IMG/VR virus record: IMGVR_UViG_3300003690_000130
Location: 1 to 41,851 of that record
DNA from: a virus
Strand: one strand, 5' to 3'
DNA length: 41,851 bases
This document shows positions 28,912-35,836 of this stretch, piece by piece. Numbering within the stretch: the first letter of the stretch is position 1; every line of letters begins with the position of its first letter. The notes beneath the pieces are model-generated. The model had not been told where the DNA came from, ran no database searches, and worked only from the letters and a program-made list of their open reading frames with translations. The position numbers and the translations under genes are program-made.

Positions 28912-29142
28912 CTAGCTACTAGCTGGGATATGGAAGGTTAGCCTTGAGACTTGGTTGCCGTGCCGTGGTGCGTGAGAGTCCCATATTACCTTGAACTGTT
29001 TAGGCCAGCTGGACGGTGCTTTAATCGTCCACACGTTCCCGTTGCTGTCTGGCTGACTCAGGTATCCATAGCTGGTTAGTATCTCCAGGTCATCCAGGGT
29101 AAAGCCCTTGGATGCTAGGGTGCGGAGACTATGCTTTGCCAT
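28912..29142 (-). CDS. Small early protein, 76 aa
   Basis: A helical start (AKHSLRTLASKGFTLDDLEILTSYGYL) is followed by short strands (GNVWTIKAPSSW, FKVIWDSHAP, SRLTFHIP), a layout resembling a small winged-helix-like or alpha/beta domain. The leader is a run of A8 then G6 directly before AACGAA and the ATG, so the ribosome site is a homopolymer. No family is recognised. Confidence 0.55.
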   Translation of the reverse strand: MAKHSLRTLASKGFTLDDLEILTSYGYLSQPDSNGNVWTIKAPSSWPKQFKVIWDSHAPRHGNQVSRLTFHIPASS

Positions 29143-29201
29143 TTCGTTCCCCCCTTTTTTTTACAGCTTGACTAGGCTATTTTGTTAATCGTTTGGTCGA
29201 T

Positions 29202-29960
29202 CTATGACCGGCTGTAACTATATTCCACCCCTTCGGTTGTCAAGGTTTTTAGCGCCTGCGATGCTTTGCTGCCCTTCGGTTGTTGACCGTGTAGCAGCAA
29301 GGCGAAGCTAACATTCCCGAATAAGGCATGCGTTTCGTTGTGGTCTATTTCGAGGCCTAACTCTTTAGCTTCGCTGGGGTGGAATACAACCTTGGCGGAT
29401 TTTAGGCTGTACTCTTCAATTAGGTGGTCAAGCCTGCCACCGTAGCTAGCATTCAAATTTAAGTTAGTCGGGATACTGTCAAGCCTGGCGATCCAATAGG
29501 TTAGACTCTTCGTGTAAGCGTAGAAGCTTAGATTAGGGTTATTATTGGCAACTATTAACCACGCATCGAAGTAATTTTGATTGAAAAAATCACCATCAAC
29601 GTCAATGCGTACTACGTCTGCATTTCCTGGCAAAGCAGCTTGTAATAGTTCAGCCATTGCGGTGGGACTAGTTTTAACAGCCCGCAATGCGTCAAAGTTA
29701 GCCCAGACTGATTGACGCATCGACGGTTGAAATGTTTCAAGTGCGGCCATAAAACACCGGAATTGGGTATTGGGACCGTCTGTTAATTTGCCAGTGTATC
29801 GGTCTGCCTTGGATAAACAGGCATCGGCGAATGGACAAGAATGTCCCGCTGGCAAGGAAAACCCGTAGATATGAGGTTTCCGGCCCCATAGTTCTTGCAG
29901 ATATGCGGCGAGGTTGGCCAGTTTCGCGTTCGCAGGTTGGAATTTGACTATTGTACGCAT
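29202..29960 (-). CDS. Gp88 family protein, 252 aa
   Basis: The sequence matches the GP88 family first described in mycobacteriophages. Landmarks are YGFSLPAGHSCPFADACL, the FRCFMAALE segment, VRIDVDGDFFNQNYFDAWL, FYAYTKSLTYW, NASYGGRLD and HALFGNVSFALLLHGQQPKGSKASQAL. Conserved Cys and His suggest metal binding. The role of the family is not established. It is near the head of the early transcript. The gene is richer in A+T than most of the genome, a possible sign of separate origin. GGAGG precedes the ATG. Confidence 0.85.
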   Translation of the reverse strand: MRTIVKFQPANAKLANLAAYLQELWGRKPHIYGFSLPAGHSCPFADACLSKADRYTGKLTDGPNTQFRCFMAALETFQPSMRQSVWANFDALRAVKTSPTAMAELLQAALPGNADVVRIDVDGDFFNQNYFDAWLIVANNNPNLSFYAYTKSLTYWIARLDSIPTNLNLNASYGGRLDHLIEEYSLKSAKVVFHPSEAKELGLEIDHNETHALFGNVSFALLLHGQQPKGSKASQALKTLTTEGVEYSYSRS

Positions 29961-30145
29961 TAAAATCCCTCCGTTAGTTGAATTACGTCCAGCAGATTGT
30001 TCCTAAGTTCTATGTCCCTTTTCCTGTCTAGTATGTCTCCAGACTCCCGATATTTGGGACAATTTAGGGCATGGGCTCCGTAGCGGATGCAAAATTGTGT
30101 TTCCTGTGAAAGGGTTTTGACGTAGCATTGGCATTGGTTTTTCAT
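29960..30145 (-). CDS. Cysteine-rich partner gene of Gp88, 61 aa
   Basis: The protein (MKNQCQCYVKTLSQETQFCI...ALNCPKYRESGDILDRKRDIELR) has four cysteines and a C-I-R-Y-G-x-H-A-x-x-C-P-x-Y-R pattern that I recall from small proteins encoded next to Gp88-type genes. It is the first gene of the - strand early transcript and overlaps the Gp88 gene start by one base. GAGGT precedes the ATG. Zinc binding is likely. Function is unknown. Confidence 0.62.
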   Translation of the reverse strand: MKNQCQCYVKTLSQETQFCIRYGAHALNCPKYRESGDILDRKRDIELRNNLLDVIQLTEGF

Positions 30146-30207
30146 TATATGTACCTCTAAAATCCTAGCTGCCTATTTATAGTCACAATGTATCCACTGC
30201 GGCGGAA

Positions 30208-30220
30208 ATTGATTATCAAT
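30208..30220. repeat. Palindrome upstream of the early operon
   Basis: ATTGAT and ATCAAT flank a single base. It lies about 65 bases before the first early gene, where an operator would sit. A TATAAA-like box on the - strand (30176-30181) lies between it and the gene. Confidence 0.4.
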
Positions 30221-30292
30221 TGACGGTGTGTTTCATTGTCTAAATCTATTGGGTGCCAAAATTTGAACGTCCCGTTCTTATTAGTTAGGACT

Positions 30293-30340
30293 AGAGTTAC
30301 TAACTCTCTTGTGAATACCATAGATATACTCCTTATCTAT
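30293..30340. repeat. Two palindromes in the control region
   Basis: AGAGTTA and TAACTCT flank one base at 30293-30307. ATAGATA (30320-30326) pairs with TATCTAT (30334-30340). Both are perfect 7-bp arms. A further hairpin (GCACCA, TGG TGC with three-base loop) lies at 30414-30428, just after a TTGACA-like hexamer. Confidence 0.4.
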
Positions 30341-30787
30341 ATCGTCGCTTTTTTCAAGTGCTGCGCGGTGCACCGTATATGTAGCCTGAGCTTAGTTGGC
30401 TATAGTCTTGACAGCACCATTGTGGTGCGGATGTCCTACATGCTGGCAATCCAGTTTGCGCCGATGGCTGGACAACTTGGCTCTACCTATAGGCGGTTTT
30501 TCCGGATGGCCGTGACAGATTGACGGGAAGCCAAGTGGGCCGCTTGTGGCCCTATCTGCCGGTGCTATGTACCGCCTGGCTGAGGATGGGCTCCGCATTT
30601 GTTCCTTCCCGTCTGCCGTCTGGCTCTTCGGTATGACAATATCTTATCATTTCCATTTTAAGCCTGTCAAACGTCGCTAGGCACGAATCACCAAGAAATT
30701 TTATGATTGTATATATCATTTTGTTGTTTGGTGCTTGAACTGCTAAGTGCCTGGAAACAGTCTGCTGCAGGCTCAAAATGAGCAGAT

Positions 30788-31129
30788 GGCAGAGCCTGGC
30801 AGGCGTGAAAATGGCAAGAACATACGTTCTACTAGGCATAGAGTCCAAATGACGATATTCGTAACGAAAATGGCTCAATTGGCTAGCTGGTGACGGTATT
30901 CGTATTGACTAGATAGGGGCAAATTACGGATTACGTCGGGAAACATATGATCTAAAATCTCTCAGATGGACACCTAAGCCACGTACAGGGGCGGAAACGG
31001 GAAAGCTAACCTATGGGTAGCTTGTCAGACAATGGGCGTTAGGTGGCCATATGGGAGATTTTAGGTTTTGGACAATGGGGGTCTGCCAGGCGTGAAAATG
31101 GAAGGGGAAGAGGCAGAGCCTGGCAGGCG
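30788..31129 (+). repeat. Dispersed direct repeats
   Basis: GGCAGAGCCTGGCAGGCG occurs at 30788-30805 and again at 31112-31129. The adjoining GGCGTGAAAATGG occurs at 30802-30814 and again at 31089-31101, next to GTCTGCC. GACG(A/G)TATTCGTA occurs at 30851-30863 and 30892-30904. They are duplicated blocks in non-coding DNA. Confidence 0.5.
30952..31064. repeat. Long inverted repeat, 16 of 18 matching
   Basis: CTAAAATCTCTCAGATGG (30952-30969) and the reverse complement of 31047-31064 (CTAAAATCTCCCATATGG) agree at 16 of 18 positions. About 77 bases lie between them. The arms could bracket a recognition or extrusion site for replication initiation. Confidence 0.5.
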
Positions 31130-31145
31130 AAGGAGTATTGATTAT

Positions 31146-31185
31146 TATCTGCAAATGGTTGCATTACTATCTGCAAATGGTTGCA
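31146..31185 (+). repeat. Two 18-bp repeats at 22-bp spacing
   Basis: TATCTGCAAATGGTTGCA occurs exactly at 31146-31163 and 31168-31185. The centre-to-centre spacing is two helical turns, typical for cooperative binding of an initiator, terminase small subunit or regulator. Confidence 0.65.
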
Positions 31186-31193
31186 ATAGACTC

Positions 31194-31226
31194 GTAGGTC
31201 AGACCTACCCCGGACCCCGTGGGTCC
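31194..31226. repeat. Palindrome and hairpin after the 22-bp repeats
   Basis: GTAGGTC and GACCTAC flank one base (31194-31208). GGACCC and GGGTCC flank three bases (31212-31226) and are followed by CTTT. Together with the preceding repeats they form a compact cluster of protein-site-like elements. Confidence 0.5.
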
Positions 31227-31294
31227 CTTTAAGTCCGTGACTGGGAACCAACTAAAGCCTTCAGGTGTCAAACTCTCCATTTTTAATGTAAAGT

Positions 31295-31346
31295 GAGAAG
31301 CAATAGCGAGAAGCAATAGCGAGACAAAATAGTGAGAAGCAATAAG
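31295..31346 (+). repeat. Four tandem 13-bp iterons
   Basis: Units are GAGAAGCAATAGC (31295-31307), an identical copy (31308-31320), the degenerate GAGACAAAATAGT (31321-31333) and GAGAAGCAATAAG (31334-31346). No spacer separates them. Tandem 13-mers are typical of initiator binding or melting elements at replication origins. A packaging-site function is the alternative, given the terminase gene about 190 bases downstream. Confidence 0.65.
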
Positions 31347-31374
31347 GTGATTTGTAAAGATGTGGGCTTTAGGA

Positions 31375-31428
31375 GGATAGGGGCGTAGGAGTGTAGGTCT
31401 GTGGCGGGATAGGGATGTAGATTTGTGG
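31375..31428 (+). repeat. G/T-rich repeats before the terminase gene
   Basis: GGATAGGG(G/A)(C/T)GTAG occurs at 31375-31388 and 31407-31420. TGTAG(G/A)T(C/T)TGTGG occurs at 31393-31405 and 31416-31428. The + strand here is strongly enriched in G and T. An A/T-rich stretch (31456-31475) follows and could be a promoter or melting site. Confidence 0.5.
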
Positions 31429-31538
31429 TCTTGTGGGAATGTGTGTGGCCCCTACAGTAATTAATAATAAATAAAGGAAGGAAGGAAGAGAAAGTAGGAC
31501 CCAAAAGAATAGGGTGGTACACCATATAGGGGGGCCAA

Positions 31539-31925
31539 ATGGCAATAGAACAGCTCAAGTCTTTCCAATTCCAGCCAGGGAAGTCAGGTAACCCCAGTGG
31601 AAGGCCCCTGGGACTTGGTGCCATGATCAGGTCCAAGACTCACAATGGCGAGGAGCTGGTAGACTTCATGCTAGATGTGCTACGTGGGCTGAAGAGCAAG
31701 AAGCAGAGAGACCAGCTAGAGGCCTGCAACTGGCTGGCAGACCGTGGATTCGGCAAGGTAGTACAGGACCTGGCGCTTTCATCCCCGGAAGGTGGGCCAG
31801 TACAAACTGAGCACCTTCACCTTATCGCCTCCATGTCAAAGGAGGAGTTGCTATCCCTGGCAGCTCCCAGGATAACCAATTCTACAGAGCACAATACTCC
31901 CAAAGAAATAGAGGTAACAGAGTGA
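31539..31925 (+). CDS. terS: Small terminase-like protein, DUF5681-type, 128 aa
   Basis: The N-terminus FQFQPGKSGNPSGRPLG is the signature of DUF5681, a short nucleic-acid-binding motif often encoded just before large terminase genes. The body is helical (EELVDFMLDVLRGLKSKKQRDQLEACNWLADRGFGK), suiting the ring-forming small terminase subunit that recognises the packaging site. GGGGGG lies 5 bases before the ATG. It is the first gene of the late arm. The adjacent repeats may be its binding site. The assignment rests on motif plus context. Confidence 0.72.
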   Translation: MAIEQLKSFQFQPGKSGNPSGRPLGLGAMIRSKTHNGEELVDFMLDVLRGLKSKKQRDQLEACNWLADRGFGKVVQDLALSSPEGGPVQTEHLHLIASMSKEELLSLAAPRITNSTEHNTPKEIEVTE

Positions 31926-31944
31926 GCTGTAGGATCCACCAAGA

Positions 31945-32640
31945 ATGACACGAACTGTAGAAGAAACAGTCGCAGAAGAAGCTCATCTGGAGCTTTCAAG
32001 GCAGTATCTGGAGTATTTTGTAGACTATGTCTACATCCTGGAGCCTCCACCAGGACGCGGGAAGCTAAAATTTGAGAAATGGCCACATCTGACAGATGCT
32101 ATACAGGTCCTAACAGACCAGGAACGGGTAGTCTGGCTCAAGTCCCGTCAAATTGGGGCTTCTTGGCTTATTGCAGCCCATTTCCTGCGCTGTGCTCTAT
32201 TTGAAAGTGGTGCCCAGCTACTCATGTTCAGCCAGGGAGAGTCTGAGTGCATAGAGCTCCTTCACAAGGCTAAATTCATATACCAGAATCTACCGCCACA
32301 GCTCCAAGTGAAGGTGAAATCTCTTGACAACCAGCAAGAACTGGCATTTCCCTCTATTGATTCCTGGATCAGAGCCCTTCCGTCTACTCAGAAATCAGGA
32401 AGAAGTTACACAGCTACGAAAGCTGTGTTTGATGAGGCTGATTTCCATCCACACCTGGAGGAGAATGTCACTGCCGTAGAGCCCACTCTGAATGATAATG
32501 GAGGTCAGCTGATCTTGATCTCCACCTCCAACGGGGACAACGCGGATTCTCTCTTTAAGAGGAGATACCGTGCAGCGAGAAAACCAACTGAAGTTGGTAA
32601 CTCAAATGGAACAGACACTTTAGGGGAAGAAACTTCTTAA
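31945..32640 (+). CDS. terL: Large terminase, ATPase part (split gene), 231 aa
   Basis: This is the N-terminal motor domain of a large terminase. RVVWLKSRQIGASWLIAAHFL holds the Walker A-like P-loop and adenine-binding motif, AVFDEADFHPHLEE is Walker B with the catalytic Glu, and LILISTSNGD is the coupling motif. The frame then ends after a polar linker (GTDTLGEETS) that normal terminases do not interrupt, and the nuclease domain starts in another frame at 32640. The motor would drive DNA into the procapsid. The split is discussed in the findings. Confidence 0.85.
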   Translation: MTRTVEETVAEEAHLELSRQYLEYFVDYVYILEPPPGRGKLKFEKWPHLTDAIQVLTDQERVVWLKSRQIGASWLIAAHFLRCALFESGAQLLMFSQGESECIELLHKAKFIYQNLPPQLQVKVKSLDNQQELAFPSIDSWIRALPSTQKSGRSYTATKAVFDEADFHPHLEENVTAVEPTLNDNGGQLILISTSNGDNADSLFKRRYRAARKPTEVGNSNGTDTLGEETS

Positions 32641-33572
32641 TGACCACCCAGCGAGGATGGACCAAACTCTTCTACGGATGGGATGTACGCCCTGACCGTG
32701 ATGAAACTTGGTATGAAGAACGCCGGTCAGAAGCTGATGACGTAGCTAGATTTGAGAAGGAATACCCACGGGATGAGGATGAGGCTCTATCTCCCCCAAG
32801 AACCCTGGTATTTTTTAATCCAGACACTCTCATGGCAATGCGTCAGAATCTGAAGACACCCATCAGGACACTCCCAGTTGGAGCAGGTTTCTACGCCAAC
32901 ATCTACCAGGACTTCCAGGTCGGGAACAAGTACTCAGCTGGCACGGATACCTCACATGGAGTAGGACAGGACTTTTCGGTCACCGGCATAATGAACACGG
33001 AGACCGGGTACATCGTGGCGGACCTGATGAGTCAGCTTCTTGAGCCTGAGCAGCTTTCTATAGCATCCATGGACCTCCTGGAGTATTACAGAAACCCAAT
33101 CTGGGGGATTGAGGATAATGACTGGGGAATCCAAACAATCAGTATTGCAATTGAAGCCCATTACCCAAGGCTCTTTTACCGGGAGGACGGGAAAGTCGGT
33201 TGGCACACCGCCGATACTCGTCAACGTACAGGCTCCAGGTTTGTGCTCTGGGGTGATCTCAGTTCAGCCTGCAACACTAGAGAGATCACTATACCAAATG
33301 AAGAAGGCCTGGCTCAGTTTTACTCTGTAATTCGGAATCCAGACAAGCATGGTAGAATAGAGGCACAGCAAGGGGCCCATGACGATTATCCTTTTGCTAT
33401 TGGAATAGCCAACCAGATCAGAGACAGAGCGCAGAGGGCTAGAGTACCAGGACAGAGGGATGAGCCCAGAACAGTGCTGGGGATTGACGGCGAGAGCATG
33501 ATAGGAAGGAACTTCCCGGCCAGTACAGGGCCCAGTCGGATGCAGTCAAGACCAAATCCCTATGGCTGGTGA
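32640..33572 (+). CDS. terL: Large terminase, nuclease part (split gene), 310 aa
   Basis: The start FYGWDVRPDRDETWYEERRSE corresponds to the linker after the ATPase domain. The RNase H-like nuclease follows, with the first metal Asp in YSAGTDTSHGVGQDFSV, a second acidic strand (WGIEDNDWG) and the third acidic pair in GAHDDYPFAIGIA. It cuts the concatemer during packaging. The ATG overlaps the ATPase stop (TAATG), with GGGGAAG 10 bases upstream, so it can be translated by termination-reinitiation as a separate subunit. Confidence 0.85.
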   Translation: MTTQRGWTKLFYGWDVRPDRDETWYEERRSEADDVARFEKEYPRDEDEALSPPRTLVFFNPDTLMAMRQNLKTPIRTLPVGAGFYANIYQDFQVGNKYSAGTDTSHGVGQDFSVTGIMNTETGYIVADLMSQLLEPEQLSIASMDLLEYYRNPIWGIEDNDWGIQTISIAIEAHYPRLFYREDGKVGWHTADTRQRTGSRFVLWGDLSSACNTREITIPNEEGLAQFYSVIRNPDKHGRIEAQQGAHDDYPFAIGIANQIRDRAQRARVPGQRDEPRTVLGIDGESMIGRNFPASTGPSRMQSRPNPYGW

Positions 33573-33750
33573 GGTCAAATATGATACTGTTTCCGTTGGT
33601 GACCTCATAACCCTAGGCTTCTCCAGAATGGAAGTCCTTGAGAAAACTCCCGATATGGTAAGGATCCGTGCGGTCTACGGAAAGCTCAAGATCAGGATGG
33701 GATTCAAGAAAGAGTCATTCGATAGGCTTAACTTCTGCCGACTGAACTGA
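33562..33750 (+). CDS. Small unknown protein between terminase and portal, 62 aa
   Basis: The sequence MAGEVKYDTVSVGDLITLGFSRM followed by EVLEKTPDMVRIRAVYGKLKIR looks like a small beta barrel with a basic surface. It overlaps the terminase nuclease end by 11 bases and precedes the portal. No clear ribosome site is visible, so coupling is likely. Function is unknown. Confidence 0.55.
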   Translation: MAGEVKYDTVSVGDLITLGFSRMEVLEKTPDMVRIRAVYGKLKIRMGFKKESFDRLNFCRLN

Positions 33751-33788
33751 ACATACAGGAAAAGCCTGACGGGTCGTACATCGATTCC

Positions 33789-35600
33789 ATGAAGTCCTAC
33801 CTCTCTGGGCTCTGGAACGATGCTCACGAGAACTGGCGCACCGCAGATTCCTACTACTACAGCACCTTCCCTCTATGGTGGGAGGGCTCCAAACGTCCCT
33901 CTTGGCTCAAGCCTTCCAGGGGCAGGGCAATCATAGACCACGCCGTAGATCATCTTCTCTCCCATGAGCCCAAGGTGAAGCGTTGGCCTCTGTCGGAAAA
34001 CGAAGAGGACGAAGAGATAGCCAATGAGGTAGAAGTCTCCCTGCAGTCCATAATGCACCAGGTGGCACTAAAGGAGCCATCTCTTACCTGGAAGCAGGCA
34101 GCCAAGAACCTTCTTCTATATGGCTACACCGTAATTGAGGATGCCATACATAGTGAGTCCCTGCGCCAGTCCAGAGACAAGCCTAAAAAGCGCAGAGGGG
34201 AGCTTCCGGATGACTTCGACATAAGGATGCAGGTCTGGCAGAACCAGAAACGAACCCTCATGCCCTTCCGTACCAGGGCCCCTCATCCTTCCAGTGTACT
34301 TCTAGACCCCTTTGAGAAAGAGCCAAGGGTAGCCCTGAAACTGGCCAGGCGTACTCACCAGGAACTCTATGAGTTGACCAACTCACGGCTGGTAAAGGGA
34401 AAGCCAAAACGCAAGAACATGACGGTAAACCTCTGGGAAGAGCGGCAGAATCCCTTCGACTTTGAGTCTTCCATAGAGTACTGGACCGAATACTGGCATG
34501 CTCTCATGGTTAATGGTTCAATGCTCTTCATAGAGCCCAACGACTGGAAACTGATGAACTTCAGTCACGCCTTCGCTGGTTTTGGTCAGGTAATCACGGA
34601 CAATGACACAGAAAGTGGCAATGATGTCAAGTACCTGGCCGTAGGTCTCTTGGACCCGATCATGCCAGCCCTAAAAGCGCAAGCTCAGGCCATGTCAGGG
34701 ATGCACAATGCCCTTATGCAGGCCACCTGGCGCAGGCGTATTACCACCGGGGACGCTTCAGAGCTGGCTGCTCAACTGGCCAGGGGAGATGACATAATAG
34801 AAGTCGCTCTTTCCGATGAAGTAACCCTGGAAGAGGTGAACAACTTCTCCCGCTGGATGTTTGAGGCCCAGAACAACCTGGACAAGGACATTGAGTTTGG
34901 GACATTCTCCAGGTCCCAAGCCGGTATTCGGCAGCAAGGCGTAGGTACGGTAGGTCAGCAGGCCATACTGGATACCGCGTCCGGCAGGAAGTTCATAGCT
35001 CCTACCACTCAGATGCAGCATCTAGCCACTACCTCAGCCTCCCATATTCTCCAATTCATTCAGACTCTTGACCTGGAGATTAAGGTGGAAGGGAAGATAC
35101 TGAACAAGTCTATGATTAAGGGGGACTACTCCAACAAGGTCACCTTTGAAGTCATAGACCCAGTACTCCAGTTGCAACTCAGAGAACTCGGGCTTGCAGA
35201 GTTACAGGCAGGAGTTCTCTCAGACCAGTCCTACTGGGAGGAATATGCAAAGCGGGAGAACGTCACAGAGGAACGCTGGCGTTTGATAGCCATGGAGATC
35301 AGGAAGCTCCCCCCTGTAGTTCAGAAGATGGCCATAATAGCAGCCAGGCGCATGGGAATGGAAGAGCTTCTAGCAGAGGAACTAGAGGGTGAACTGGCAG
35401 GGGGACCCTCAAATGGGGCCACAGGAGGGGGACCAGCAGGCTTGCTTGGCCCAGATGGGAATCCCATAGCAACTTCTTTAGGACGTGGTTCAGCTCAACA
35501 AGGAGCAAATGCCATCCGTGGGTCAGTCAACCAGCTCAGGCAACCTTTAACTAATCAGGTGGCCAAGCCAGGCAGAACTGGCCAGAATCTAGCGGGGTAA
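33789..35600 (+). CDS. Portal protein, 603 aa
   Basis: The protein follows terminase and has the expected size. N-terminal aromatic helices (WNDAHENWRTADSYYYSTFPLWW) lead into a crown and clip-like region and a long stem region (MFEAQNNLDKDIEFGTFSRSQAGIRQQGVGTVGQQAIL), with a Gly, Gln and Asn-rich C-terminal tail. Twelve copies should form the DNA entry and ejection vertex. ATG 33789 has no ribosome site. The frame stays open back to 33732, and a CTG at 33747 overlapping the previous stop could start a version extended by 14 residues (NIQEKPDGSYIDS). The true start is uncertain. Confidence 0.78.
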   Translation: MKSYLSGLWNDAHENWRTADSYYYSTFPLWWEGSKRPSWLKPSRGRAIIDHAVDHLLSHEPKVKRWPLSENEEDEEIANEVEVSLQSIMHQVALKEPSLTWKQAAKNLLLYGYTVIEDAIHSESLRQSRDKPKKRRGELPDDFDIRMQVWQNQKRTLMPFRTRAPHPSSVLLDPFEKEPRVALKLARRTHQELYELTNSRLVKGKPKRKNMTVNLWEERQNPFDFESSIEYWTEYWHALMVNGSMLFIEPNDWKLMNFSHAFAGFGQVITDNDTESGNDVKYLAVGLLDPIMPALKAQAQAMSGMHNALMQATWRRRITTGDASELAAQLARGDDIIEVALSDEVTLEEVNNFSRWMFEAQNNLDKDIEFGTFSRSQAGIRQQGVGTVGQQAILDTASGRKFIAPTTQMQHLATTSASHILQFIQTLDLEIKVEGKILNKSMIKGDYSNKVTFEVIDPVLQLQLRELGLAELQAGVLSDQSYWEEYAKRENVTEERWRLIAMEIRKLPPVVQKMAIIAARRMGMEELLAEELEGELAGGPSNGATGGGPAGLLGPDGNPIATSLGRGSAQQGANAIRGSVNQLRQPLTNQVAKPGRTGQNLAG

Positions 35601-35605
35601 TTGTA

Positions 35606-35836
35606 ATGGGCAGAGTCAATCCTGCGGAAGGCGGCATACACAAGGTCGTAAAGGAGTACAGGCAGCTTCTCCGGCTGGCTGATAAATCTGATGTTGTGCC
35701 CCTAGGTCAAGAGCGACTCTCCACTGACCAAGCTTCCAAGCGTTTTGAAAGCATGTCCTCTGGGCAGAAGCAGGGGATGATAGACCAGCTAGGAATGGAA
35801 GAGGTGATGAAGCTGGTAAGGAGGATAGGGAAGTAA
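35606..35836 (+). CDS. Small helical protein after portal, 76 aa
   Basis: The product is basic and helical (IHKVVKEYRQLLRLADKSDVV, ASKRFESMSSGQKQGMIDQLGMEEVMKLVRRIG). It begins 6 bases after the portal stop, with GGGG upstream, and overlaps the next gene as TAATG. Such small helical genes beside portals may encode head-completion or assembly factors. I do not recognise a family. Confidence 0.58.
   Translation: MGRVNPAEGGIHKVVKEYRQLLRLADKSDVVPLGQERLSTDQASKRFESMSSGQKQGMIDQLGMEEVMKLVRRIGK

Larger units (their letters stand above)
30146..31538. other. 1.4-kb non-coding control, origin and packaging candidate region
   Basis: This is the only gap longer than 300 bases. It lies between the early (-) and late (+) arms. 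No frame in it has both a ribosome site and protein-like composition. It holds several palindromes, a long inverted repeat, direct repeats and G/T-rich repeats, which are listed separately. It should contain promoters in both directions. I could not identify convincing -35 and -10 pairs. Confidence 0.6.

Noticed and set aside
30236-30523. 95-codon + strand frame in the non-coding region
   Set aside because: It starts at a non-ATG codon with no ribosome site and contains cysteine- and isoleucine-rich sequence without homology signals. The DNA has palindromes typical of control regions.
30552-30878. 108-codon - strand frame in the non-coding region
   Set aside because: No ribosome site and low-quality composition. 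It covers direct-repeat blocks that recur elsewhere in the gap.
31146-31346. Possible CRISPR array
   Set aside because: The repeats are only two and four units, with no spacers of uniform length and no cas genes.
30146-31538. tRNA or other structured RNA gene
   Set aside because: I searched by eye for a T-arm signature and a cloverleaf and found none. Hairpins present are short and isolated. A covariance-model scan would be needed to exclude it fully.
31283-31636. 117-codon - strand frame over the 13-mer repeats and terminase start
   Set aside because: It is antisense to the start of the small terminase gene and its His/Leu/Pro-rich sequence derives from the G/T-rich repeats.
31945-33572. 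Ribosomal frameshift joining the two terminase parts
   Set aside because: No slippery heptamer or downstream pseudoknot-like stem was seen at the junction, while a normal ribosome site and start exist for the second part.
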